Shown: positions 52,168-62,374 of the stretch, one piece after another
How the letters are laid out: each line of letters starts with the position of its first letter
Position numbering within the stretch: position 1 is the stretch's first letter
Assembly: GCA_003952965.2 (NCBI GenBank)
Contig: CM025850.1
Span: 12,030,010-12,094,009, forward strand
DNA from: Morella rubra
Lineage: Eukaryota; Streptophyta; Magnoliopsida; Fagales; Myricaceae
DNA: 64,000 bases
Direction of reading: 5' to 3'
Program-made: the position numbers and the translations under genes
Notes under the pieces: generated by a model
The model's database searches: none
Seen by the model: only the letters and a program-made list of their open reading frames with translations
Told to the model about the DNA's origin: nothing

Positions 52168-53455
52168 GGGTATCCACTCTTCTCCTTGATTGTTAATCAT
52201 GAGATGGGTTTTCCAAACATAGACCATTTGCATAGCAAATGTTTGCGGTGGTATCTTCACTTGTCCTCTTTTTGCCTGGGCAACGAATTCCAACGCTAGG
52301 TCCCGAAAACTGTTAGATATGAAATACCCATCTGGTTGGGAAACTGCAGCTGTCAATACCAGGAGTCATCATGGACTCGCATTCACAATTTTTTTTTGCC
52401 CATCTAAATAGTTGGGCAAGATCTGTACAGAAAATAAATGTGTGAAATATGGGTTCGGAGTCCTTGCTGCTTTTTCTGTAACTAATACCTTGTTTTGTAT
52501 AATCCTGTATCGTTTAGTCCAGACAGTTTGGAGAGATGAGGGGGTCTTGAAAAATCTGTTGTATATTGGCTGTATAGGCCTTAATTTTGTGGCCACACAA
52601 AAAACTTTGCGCATCTTGAATTTGCCATTTTTTTTAGTGATGGTGAGCAATCATCTAGCATTTGTGTTTATTCTCCTATCGTTTACAGGGATTCTTCGTT
52701 ATTGCTTGTCCATGGCTACTTACTCGAGGACAGTGAATTTCGAACATTAATCATGTTCCTTCTTGGAATTCAATAATAAATTGATAGCACGCTCCATGAG
52801 GTTTTGTTATTCATAACTGCGAAAGAGAAACTTTTTGGGCGAGGAGATACTTCGTCTGGCAAGTCTACTAGAGTAGAACTTGCTTAACGGGCTGATAAAG
52901 TATAGGTCGGTGCAACTCCCTCAAGTCACATCTAGATAAGTCTCGTTTTATTGTGGGGGTAGTTTAAGGAATTGTTTGCACTTAAAACCTCAAGGGAGCA
53001 CTTCTTTAGGTCTCAAATCCTGATCATCCAAGCCAACCTCCAGGAACTTGAGAGACGAAAGAGAGGAAAAAATCATTTGATCAATTGGTTCGTCTATATA
53101 GGTCATACATTTAGGATTCAAACCGATGCTTCGTGTTTATTAATCAATCTTAAGGTCAAACACGTGTCGCTAAATCAAAAGTGTTGATTAGGTAAAGCTG
53201 ACATGCATGACCATCAACCGTCACCACCATTATTTTTTCACCACACGAAAACTAAAACCCAGTTGGAAAAGTACAATATCATTGAAGGAAAAAAAGTTGG
53301 ATGTCTCTATTGAGTCCACATCCCACGACTGTTTGGGCAACATCGCCCTCTAGCCCTTTTGTATTTTTAAATCACTCGAATTTTCTTTTCTTTGTGTTCG
53401 AAAAGAAGGCGATGCGTACAAACAATTCACGGAGTCACAGCATTTGGCATTTGGC
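52168..53455. other. CPSF-A 3' UTR and downstream flank (copy D)
   Basis: This is the 3' flank of the CPSF-A gene. AATAAA-like signals appear near 52431 and 52773. A 112-codon open frame at 52412-52750 begins with TTG and includes hydrophobic stretches, but I see no family resemblance and treat it as UTR. The rest has no recognisable gene. Confidence 0.55.
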
Positions 53456-53932
53456 ATTTGGCAGCAGTCCTAGAGACTTTAGATATTATAGCATTAAGGA
53501 GATTATCACTTTATGCATAAGCATCAAGGAACTAATGCAAATCTTTAGACGATGAAGCACAATTGCCTTATTGTGGCAAAAGCTCTTAGATCGTTAAAGT
53601 AAAGTGTCTTATTAATGATCACTGCATGAATTATATTCTCTCTGCTCTTGTTGTCATTTCCTCAATGCTTATTGATAGGAATTGATATATCATTCTTACC
53701 ATGACAGTAATGACGCGTCAATGAAATACTTTGTTGCCTTGACAACTGCCTGAGGATACCTGAACAAGGATGGTGGAGACTGAATCACAGATCCATTGAA
53801 GCTAAGTCCTCCTTGTGTCAATCATGCTATGTAGTAGAGGATGACTCCACATGCAGGCACTGGAAGTCATTGAGCCTTTATCACCTTCCCCGTGCTAAGT
53901 CCTCCTGCGAATTACTTTGTCATTGATGACTT
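53456..53932 (+). other. Low-fidelity, deletion-compressed copy of CPSF-A exons 9-12 region
   Basis: From about 53610 the sequence follows 48465-49590 in order but keeps only scattered pieces: aatgatcactgc, tatattctctctgct, ttcttaccatga, atgaaatactttgtt and attactttgtcattg. About 1.1 kb is compressed into about 320 bp. Bases 53456-53600 have no match I can place in the window. Clean sequence resumes at 53933 inside exon 12. This resembles the joint at 36985-37388. Confidence 0.7.
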
Positions 53933-56461
53933 CAACTTGACACTGAGCTCTGCTTATTATCTGGGTGAGATAGCCATGAGCATCAGGAAGGTACTCTCTT
54001 GTGCCCATTTTAAGTCAATGATTGACCATTAATTTATGTTATTCATGTCAACTCATATTGGAAGTGCTTTCATTTTTGTTATCTAGTCTTCTAAATCTGA
54101 TCTTGTTTTCATGGCTGGATGGTATTATCCTGTGACGCACTCCTTAAGACGTGATTCAAAATCGCCTAATATTAAATTTTGGGGGAAGTTTTGAGGTGAT
54201 GTGATTCTAAAGGCTTGACCAGGACTTGGGACTTAGGTCAGCAGGATGTTAGTAGAAAGAAGCATCAGATAACCAGTAAATTATTAATTGGTTTCATGAA
54301 TTTTAATGCATAGATTTACACAAATCTCAGGTGAACCTGGCCCAGAGATTCTTTAGCATCGATGACAGAGGGTTAACATGGGATTAAGAGGCAGGAGTAA
54401 GTCAGTGTCAAACCCAGTATTAGTCATTAGCTGGTTCTAGATAGTAGGGATAAGTCTAGATGGTTTATATTTCTACTCAACATAGCCTGCCATAGAGCGG
54501 AATGGTGGAGAAAATTAACTACCATGACAGAAGAACTAGTTTCCTCTTAGTCAATCTGCTATGTCATACATATCCTTTGTTTGTTATTTACTGGTCATCA
54601 TCTCCATCGTGTGAGATAGCTAGAGGATTTTCTTCTCTCTGTAAGCATACTGTATTTGTCAATCCAGAAAGCTGTTTCAAGCCAAAAGGATCATAAATTC
54701 TGATGGTATCTTTTGACAGTTTTATAGCAGTTATTGTTTATGCATTTTAAATTTGGTAATTCCCCTTACATTGTGCTAGTATTTTGGCGTAGGGATCATA
54801 TTCATATAGACTTCCAGCTGAAGATGTGCTGAATGGTATTGACTTGGTACACAACACTATCATTGCCAGCACACTATTAGGCAGCATTATAACCTTTATT
54901 CCAATATCAAGGTATGCGTTTTTTCAGGAAGATCCTGTGTCCATTTTTGTTTTAGTAGTATATGAATATAGGGGGCATATTGATCGTCAAGGTACACAGT
55001 CCTTTACTAGTTCTTCTTTTTACCTAAATATTATTGCATTAAGCAAATGAGATTAACGCTGATGATTACAATGCATCATACCAATACTGGATTTGGATGA
55101 AATAGTGAAGCTAGACATGTGGACACTCATTGCAAATTCTTTTGATAAAAAACACCATTAGCAGTATAAAATTTTCCCTTTTTTCTGGTCATTTCTTTGG
55201 AGATTATCCTTAAAAGTTTTGATATATTATCTTACAACAAAGACCACGAAGTGACTGTTGCCTTGAATATTAGGCCTATTACATGGCTGACAAATTACTT
55301 GGGACTTGCACATGATCCTAATTCCTACCTCCTTGTGATTTTTACATAGTTATGTTAAGGATCATGGCTGCAGTTTTATATTCAAGTGATTGCCTTTTGT
55401 GCTTGGTGGTAAAGCCTCGACTCATTGCACATGACCCTAATTCTAACAGTATATGCGTTTCACATAGTTATGTAAAGGAGCATGGCTAACAGTTTGATAC
55501 TGCACATGATTGCCTATTGTGCTTGGTGGCAAGGCCTTGACTCGATATCGTATTCCCAATGTAATGTTTGTGTAGGGAAGAACATGAGCTCTTAGAAGCT
55601 GTCCAAGCTAGACTTGTTGTTCATCCATTGACTGCTCCTGTTCTAGGAAATGATCATAATGAATTCCGTTGCCGTGAAAACCCGGTAAGAGAAGTTGAAA
55701 CTTAATTTTTAGATTACTTCTAGGAAGTACACATTGCTTTTATCTTGTTGGAATTCAATCCTGAACAGAATGGTCCCATGATCACATTGTACAGATTTTC
55801 TAATGGGATATCTATCTATCTATATAGAGACCTCTTTTACTGTTCAGAACCATCTGGCTGTGCCATATCAGTTTAGGCGCTCCTTTTTTCTACTTCTTTC
55901 AGTAACTGACTGTCTGATATTTGGACACAAAACATTCTTCCCCTGCGTCCTTGTTTTCTACTTCCTCCTCCTTTTCCCTAAGACTTTCCCCTTTCCCGTG
56001 GGGAGGAGAGATGTTCTGGTCAATCATGAATTGTCAATTTTGTCCGAGTCTCAATTATGGTCCTGCCCATGCTGCAGCCAATGTCTGAGGCTCAGCTTCT
56101 TGTTGGCTTTTAATGTGTGGTAAATTGGTAATCTCACCTTGAAGAGATTTAAAATATGAGCCTGGAGTATCAGACCGCACTAGGAACCTGCTGACTTAAT
56201 GGTATTGTTCTGCTGTTAATGCTGTTGTTTTACGTTGTTCCTTTTCTTGTTGACTGGCAGGTTGGGGTGCCAAAAATACTTGATGGCGACATGCTAACTC
56301 AGTTCTTGGAGCTTACAAGTATGCAGCAAGAGGCCATATTGTCATTACCTCTGGGTTCATCGGAGACAATAAAAGCAAGCTTGAAAGCACATTCACCTTC
56401 AGCCATTTCTGTGAATCTGGTGGTGCAGCTCCTTGAACGTGTTCATTATGCCTTGAATTGA
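53933..56461 (+). pseudogene. CPSF-A/DDB1-family gene, copy E, 3' exons only
   Basis: This second copy of the gene's end comprises part of exon 12 (53933-53990), exon 13 (54793-54911), exon 14 (55576-55684) and exon 15 (56261-56461, ending RVHYALN and the stop). The exons are unchanged from copy D. Intron 12 has several small deletions, for example where agtcagttttcc and its T-run are lost near 54643. There is no start, no promoter and no upstream coding part, so it is a partial duplicate or an assembly duplication. Confidence 0.9.
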
Positions 56462-57749
56462 GGGTATCCACTCTTCTCCTTGATTGTTAATCATGAGATG
56501 GGTTTTCCAAACATAGACCATTTGCATAGCAAATGTTTGCGGTGGTATCTTCACTTGTCCTCTTTTTGCCTGGGCAACGAATTCCAACGCTAGGTCCCGA
56601 AAACTGTTAGATATGAAATACCCATCTGGTTGGGAAACTGCAGCTGTCAATACCAGGAGTCATCATGGACTCGCATTCACAATTTTTTTTTGCCCATCTA
56701 AATAGTTGGGCAAGATCTGTACAGAAAATAAATGTGTGAAATATGGGTTCGGAGTCCTTGCTGCTTTTTCTGTAACTAATACCTTGTTTTGTATAATCCT
56801 GTATCGTTTAGTCCAGACAGTTTGGAGAGATGAGGGGGTCTTGAAAAATCTGTTGTATATTGGCTGTATAGGCCTTAATTTTGTGGCCACACAAAAAACT
56901 TTGCGCATCTTGAATTTGCCATTTTTTTTAGTGATGGTGAGCAATCATCTAGCATTTGTGTTTATTCTCCTATCGTTTACAGGGATTCTTCGTTATTGCT
57001 TGTCCATGGCTACTTACTCGAGGACAGTGAATTTCGAACATTAATCATGTTCCTTCTTGGAATTCAATAATAAATTGATAGCACGCTCCATGAGGTTTTG
57101 TTATTCATAACTGCGAAAGAGAAACTTTTTGGGCGAGGAGATACTTCGTCTGGCAAGTCTACTAGAGTAGAACTTGCTTAACGGGCTGATAAAGTATAGG
57201 TCGGCGCAACTCCCTCAAGTCACATCTGGATAAGTCTCGTTTTATTGTGGGGGTAGTTTAAGGAATTGTTTGCACTTAAAACCTCAAGGGAGCACTTCTT
57301 TAGGTCTCAAATCCTGATCATCCAAGCCAACCTCCAGGAACTTGAGAGACGAAAGAGAGGAAAAAATCATTTGATCAATTGGTTCGTCTATATAGGTCAT
57401 ACATTTAGGATTCAAACCGATGCTTCGTGTTTATTAATCAATCTTAAGGTCAAACACGTGTCGCTAAATCAAAAGTGTTGATTAGGTAAAGCTGACATGC
57501 ATGACCATCAACCGTCACCACCATTATTTTTTCACCACACGAAAACTAAAACCCAGTTGGAAAAGTACAATATCATTGAAGGAAAAAAAGTTGGATGTCT
57601 CTATTGAGTCCACATCCCACGACTGTTTGGGCAACATCGCCCTCTAGCCCTTTTGTATTTTTAAATCACTCGAATTTTCTTTTCTCTGTGTTCGAAAAGA
57701 AGGCGATGCGTACAAACAATTCACGGAGTCACAGCATTTGGCATTTGGC
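53933..57749. repeat. Second unit of the 3.8-kb direct duplication
   Basis: This matches 49591-53455 at near identity, including about 1.29 kb past the CPSF-A stop. Homology ends in a gcatttggcatttggc motif that is itself a short tandem repeat. Beyond 57749 the two flanks are unrelated. The true single-copy downstream flank of the gene is therefore the one that continues past 57749. Confidence 0.93.
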
Positions 57750-58444
57750 TTTTGGCTTTTGGAACCTAAAAGGAGATGTGGATTTTTAGTTATCTGGTGC
57801 AATTCATAAAAAGAACTGACCATTTATTTGAACTATCTTTTAGTAATTTAGGTATTAAACTATCTTTTACTTTATTTTAAACAAGCGATAAGGAACTAAC
57901 TGCCTCTATTACGAAGCCAATTCCTGAAAGTACAGTGCTTGTGGGATTGCTTATTCTTTTCCTGTGCTCTTAACTGTGAGAGCGTTCATGCCTCATGCCC
58001 TTGAGTCACTTCACTTCACTTCCTTAGAGTAGAGTCAATATGAGATGATGGAATGCGAGGTCCCAGCTAGATGCCAATAATCTCGTCGAAATTGAGAGCG
58101 AAGTCTTGCAAAACGCAGCAGCCGCTAGCTCTTGCTTGCTTATCCAATGTGAAATATTATTCCTTCCCCACCCCCCGCTCAGGCTACCAATTACTTATTC
58201 GCATACTTCCCAGAGCTCTGCTAACGCAATGATCGAGTTTTTTGACCAACTGTGACCAGAAGCTATGGATGAGAGTCATCATTGAAGCCTTTGTGCACAC
58301 GGGTCCTTCGCTTAGTTTCTTCACGACTGCACATTTGCATCCCTTTCGCTGTCCTTATAAGATTATTGCATACTTCTACTTTCTATTATGTCTCGAGCCA
58401 AGCATTCATCTTGTCGAGCCCTCTATCCCCCACAGCCTGCGTTG
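57750..58444. other. Intergenic, no gene seen
   Basis: This is single-copy sequence with no recognisable coding content. It directly adjoins the gag relic and may include other decayed retroelement sequence, but I see no motif that shows this. Confidence 0.5.
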
Positions 58445-58740
58445 ATTTTCTTGAACAATGCCGGTCCTGCATTAGGGACTCTCGTACAAGCCATATAACG
58501 TTCTCAGGTAGGAAATGTTTCTTTTCTTGAGCAACCTATTTAGTTCCTCCTAGGCGTTGATCTCACAACGACCCTCAAACACATCCTCATCTCGCGTCCG
58601 CCACCACAGCTTCACATCCCCAAAGAGATACATTGTTGCCATTGTTACTTGGTCGTCAAAAGGGGCATGAACAGCCTTAAAATACTGTTTTATGTCCTAA
58701 AAGTCTTCGATCCTTGGCATCTTGGGAAAGGAAGCATTCA
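58445..58740 (-). mobile_element. Decayed Ty3/gypsy retrotransposon gag fragment
   Basis: Read on the minus strand, this region encodes MPRIEDF-stop-DIKQYFKAVHAPFDDQ, then MYLFGDVKLWWRTRDEDVF. After a second stop and a frameshift it continues HFLPENVIWLVRESLMQ. The order of motifs (QYFKA, the MYL-GD-KLWWRTR signature, then FLPEN--WL-RESL) is that of the plant Ty3/gypsy gag domain. It has two in-frame TAG codons (58697-58699 and 58550-58552) and one frameshift, so it is an old dead copy. I see no protease, reverse transcriptase or LTR nearby. Confidence 0.8.
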
Positions 58741-60249
58741 GTGATGCCGGAGACTTTGGGCTTGGCTTGGAATGTGTGAATGAATGGTTGGTTTGATTGA
58801 ATGTGGAATTTCATTGTGTGAAATGAATGCAAGGAAGGCTGAAGGCAAGAGAACGGTGTAGAGAGATGCTATAGATAAAGACATTTTCAAAAAGAGATAA
58901 ACACAGTAGATAAACTCTATTGTAGGGCTCATGCTGTCACTTTGTATGATACCAAAGCCCATTAAAACTTGTACATTGTACGGACCTGACATATTAAATG
59001 TTGGTCTATCATGGTTTGGAAGAGGAAGTTGAAGGCAGCCTTTTCCTTCCAACCGACGGCATCATTAAATTCAAAAAGCTTACAACATAAACTCAGGGAC
59101 GGCAAGTTTGCTGAGTTGCATTTACTCTCGTCTTGTTTATGCCCACAAGAAACCCCATCGCATTGATGTGAGCCTGAGCCCCTTTGCATTTCCATTCACT
59201 CTGTTTTATCTTTAGCCTAACATTTTGTATACGAATAATGGATATGGTTGACTTCGTTTTCTCTGTTTTAGCTACTAATATTAATGGATAGGAGTAGTAT
59301 GTCATTCTTTTCATTGAGTTCTTCTCAATGCTCTTGGCTATTACCTTTATCTGCAAAATCTCAGATTCGATCATCTTTCTCGATTTAACTGCAGAAGTAG
59401 AAAGTTTTCTTGGAAGAAAGGCGGTTAAACTATGGACGAAAATTAGTAAGCTAAGTCGTTTTAACCATTTGTCCCACAAACTTGCAGCACCGATCTCTTG
59501 CCTTCCGTATATATTGATCCCACAAATAGTTACATCCTTGAAAGTAGACTTGTATAATTAAGCTTTTCAGCTCACCTCATTAGTATATTGAGAGTTTGGA
59601 TTCAGCCCAAATCCAGACATATCCAGACCCACGATCTGGATTGCATCTCATAAAATCCAACGCCTCACATGTCTCCACCTCATTTAATGAGGCCTGTAAG
59701 GTGTTGGCTCGACTGGGCTCTTTGTGGCCGACCAGGCACGCATCAGTACTATTTTTCTCTCTCTTTAACCACACTGGTTAGACCACTAAACAAGTTGTGC
59801 GACCAGTTCTCCGACCGGTACGATTGAACACGTCTTTTTTTTTTTTTCCTTTGAAAATCCTCCATTTCAAACCCTAATTTCTAAATCCCCAAATCCCATG
59901 ACTCTCCTCTCCCTTCTTTGTTGTTGCCGAGTTGCTTCTTTTTTTTTTGGGTGAACATTTTTCTCTAATGATGCGGTCTGACCATTATTTTTACCTCAAT
60001 AATGCGGTCAGCCGCGTGTTCCAGAATCGTATTATTTGCTTGGCCCTGGGTGGGCGTTGGAAAACGACACAACAATGCACCTGCATACATGTATTAATCC
60101 AGTTGCCTTCGGGGATACTCCAAAAGTACGAAGAGAAAACGTAGGGTAAGACGGACTGAGTCATGGTTCAACGAGTTTTAACGACAAGTGATTTAGTTTA
60201 CCTGCGGAGGAAAACCTATTTACACAACCTTAGGCGCCGTGGAAAGCAG
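58741..60249. other. Intergenic upstream of the D14-like gene
   Basis: No gene is recognised. Several open frames of 60-130 codons exist on both strands, but none resembles a known family. Part of 58.74-59.5 kb may belong to the same decayed retroelement as the gag fragment. Bases 59830-60240 contain T-runs and are presumably upstream regulatory DNA of the hydrolase gene. Confidence 0.45.
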
Positions 60250-60262
60250 GCCTATATATATC
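60250..60262 (+). promoter_or_regulatory. Candidate TATA box of the D14-like gene
   Basis: The sequence cctatatatatct lies about 30-40 bp before the first ATG at 60293. If it is the real TATA box, the 5' UTR would be only about 10-20 nt long. Alternatively the transcript starts further upstream and this is coincidental. Confidence 0.45.
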
Positions 60263-60292
60263 TCAGCCAGGCTACTTACTTTGCATAACATA

Positions 60293-60691
60293 ATGGAGGC
60301 ACTCTCTGATTGTACAGGAGGTATTGTCGAAGCACTAAACGTCAATGTTTATGGAAATGGCACGCAAGCCATGGTTCTTGCTCATGGGTATGGCACAGAT
60401 CAGACTCTGTGGCAATATCTGATCCCTTACTTCGCTTGCTACTTCAAGGTGGTGGTTTTCGACTTGGTTTTCTCTCCGAACGTTAATCCTTCACTTTACG
60501 ATCTGAAGAGGTACTCAAATTTCAACGGTTACGTGCAAGACTTGCTGTGCCTCCTTGATCAGCTCAATCTGAATAAGACCATCTACTTGGGTCACTCCAT
60601 GTCAGCCATGATTGGATGCATGGCCGCTACAAAGAGACCAGAACTCTTTGAACACCTTATCTTACTAAACGGCTCTCCGAGGTGGTCGTTT

Positions 60692-60731
<40 letters not shown>

Positions 60732-62374
60732 GGCTTTATTTCTCTCATTTGTTAATGCGTAATCCACATTTAATTATCATTGAGCTATGTTATCATCTTC
60801 ATGCATCTTGTCCTAAATTAGAATCATCTATCGTCGGTGGCAGAACCAGGATTAAATTTGAAGGAAGGCCAACTCTTAAGGTGAAATGACAAAAAAAAAA
60901 AAAAATTCCCTAAGTGACGCAAAAGTGTCTTAGAGTTAAAATTAAGAACTAAAAATATTAAAATATACTAATTACTGAGACTGAAAGGTGGCAATTAGAT
61001 CTAGGTCTGCATATTCTAAAAACGTTACAAAATGGTTTCATTCTCAATAGTTTCCTCCTTTCTCATCTATTAACCTCACTTGCAATTAGAAAGTAGGCAA
61101 GATCTACAAAGTTATACATCCCTACTCCCTCATCTATTAACCTCACTTGCAATTAGAAAGTAGGCAAGATCTACAAAGTTATACATCCCTACTCCCTTCG
61201 AGTCCCTCACCTTTTTTTCTTCTGTCTTGCATATTAGAGTAATACAACATCTGATGATCTAGTCTAAGATCTCCAGTTCGGATGAGATACCTACTCTCTG
61301 ATAGAGAGCTGAATATTGAAATAATAGAAAAGCTCAAAAAACGGATAAATTCACAAAATATTTATTATCTACCATATTTCAATTCCATCCACTAACTTGT
61401 AGATAATCCGATATATTAGTCCTAGACATTTTTTTGAACATCTCAACTTATTTTACCATTAACAATCAGTGCTGATATAATAAAAGAAAAGGTGCTACTT
61501 GAAACTATCCAACAAAAGTAGCCCACGTACCAAACAGCAGTACTAGAATGTATATCCCCGATTCCCCACCCCTTGTTTGAGATATGAAATAGTTGCACAT
61601 CCCGGCATTAAGGGGGGCCGGCCTAAACTAAAGGCGACAGATTAGTTATTAAAAAAAAAAAATCAAAGGTTTTACATTGGCCAACCGGGGCCAAGGCCCC
61701 GGTTGGCCCCTTCTTTACATCCGCCACTGTCAGACTATCGTCGTAACCTTTGCCATTTTCGTGTTTCCTTCTCTCTTCTTATTTTGGTTTCGCATATTTT
61801 TTAGGACCTTCATCTGAAACTCTTCTAGCGTACACAACTCTATGGGCGAATTTTTTTTTTCAGGTTCATGTGTGGTCTTGTTCCTCTTAAATATGAAGAT
61901 TGAAGAGTTTGTTCCTAAATTCTGACAATTTTCTGTAGGTACCTCAATGATAAAGGATATAATGGGGGCTTTAGAAGAGCAGAAGTGGACACATTATTTA
62001 GAGAAATGGATAAGAACTTTCCAAGTTGGGTTCATAGCTTTGCTCCAGTAGCTGTAGGTGTGAACTGTACAGCAGCAATAGCCCAATTCCGATGCAGTTT
62101 GGGCAGAATGAAACCCAAGACTGCACTTAGCGTTGCAAGAACGGTGTTTCTGAGCGATCTAAGATGGGTTCTACCCCAAGTTCAAGTGCCTTGCACTATA
62201 ATCCAATCCAGAAAAGATGTTATTGTTCCACAGCCTGTCGCATTTTACATGAAAAGAAAGCTTCGTGGCCATGTCGGGTTAGAGATACTAAAAACGGAAG
62301 GCCATTTTCCTCAACTTACAGCTTTCCCTCTGCTGCTGAAAGTTGTGGAGAGGGTTCTTTCTATTGGTGGATAG
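60293..62374 (+). CDS. D14/KAI2-family alpha/beta hydrolase (strigolactone/karrikin receptor-like)
   Basis: This gene encodes 274 residues in two exons, 60293-60681 and 61939-62374, with the single intron splitting the codon for R130. The product is an alpha/beta hydrolase of the family holding the strigolactone receptor D14, the karrikin receptor KAI2 and DLK2. The catalytic triad is complete: Ser102 in GHSMSAM, Asp223 in SRKDVIVP and His252 in EGHFPQL. They are offset by five from Arabidopsis D14 Ser97, Asp218 and His247. AHGYGTDQ forms the oxyanion-hole loop, and SPRYLNDKGYNGGF leads into the lid helices. Divergence from D14 (LVFSPNVNPSLYD for LVCAGSVNPDYFD, and GHSM for GHSV) suggests a D14-like or DLK2-like paralogue rather than D14 itself. 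The intron carries a CT repeat and an inserted element. Confidence 0.88.
60693..60728. repeat. (CT)18 microsatellite near the 5' end of the D14-like intron
   Basis: A perfect run of 18 CT units starts 11 bp after the splice donor at 60682. A pyrimidine run so close to a donor could influence splicing, but the sequence alone does not show this. It is likely to be length-polymorphic. Confidence 0.95.
61062..61195. repeat. 67-bp tandem duplication inside the intronic element
   Basis: Two essentially identical 67-bp units start at 61062 and 61129; each includes catctattaacctcacttg and ends tatacatccctactcc. Confidence 0.93.
61679..61708. repeat. 14-bp perfect hairpin with 2-nt loop
   Basis: The arm ggccaaccggggcc at 61679-61692 is followed by aa and the exact reverse complement at 61695-61708. 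It is GC-rich within AT-rich DNA and lies 26 bp inside the right end of the inserted element, so it is probably part of that element's terminal structure. Confidence 0.9.

Larger units (their letters stand above)
49591..53455. repeat. First unit of a 3.8-kb direct duplication (CPSF-A exons 12-15 and 3' flank)
   Basis: From within exon 12 to 1.29 kb past the CPSF-A stop, this block is repeated at 53933-57749. The offset is 4342 bp at exon 12 and 4294 bp from exon 13 onward, because the second unit has lost 48 bp in intron 12. Differences in the 3' flank include single substitutions near 52910, 52934 and 53393. Confidence 0.95.
60837..61734. mobile_element. Probable ~0.9-kb non-autonomous DNA transposon in the D14-like intron
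   Basis: The 9-bp sequence ctatcgtcg flanks this segment on both sides (60828-60836 and 61735-61743), as expected for a target-site duplication. The ends resemble an inverted repeat: gtggcagaacc on the left and, reading inward from the right, cagtggcggatg. A 9-bp duplication would suit a Mutator-like element, while a CAGTGG terminus would suit hAT, so the class is unsettled. It encodes no transposase. Inside it are a 67-bp tandem duplication and a strong hairpin near the right end. Confidence 0.65.

Noticed and set aside
52412..52750. 112-codon plus-strand open frame with hydrophobic stretches just past the CPSF-A stop
   Set aside because: It starts with TTG, lies in the 3' UTR, has no recognisable family features, and is present in copy E only because the whole block is duplicated.
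60239..60292. Upstream in-frame extension of the D14-like protein from a GTG codon
   Set aside because: GTG is not a usual plant start, a TATA-like sequence lies inside the extension, and ATG 60293 gives the length normal for the family.
60837..61734. Helitron identity based on the hairpin near the right end
   Set aside because: Helitrons make no target-site duplication and end in CTRR after the hairpin. Here a 9-bp flanking duplication and a CACTG-type end are seen instead.
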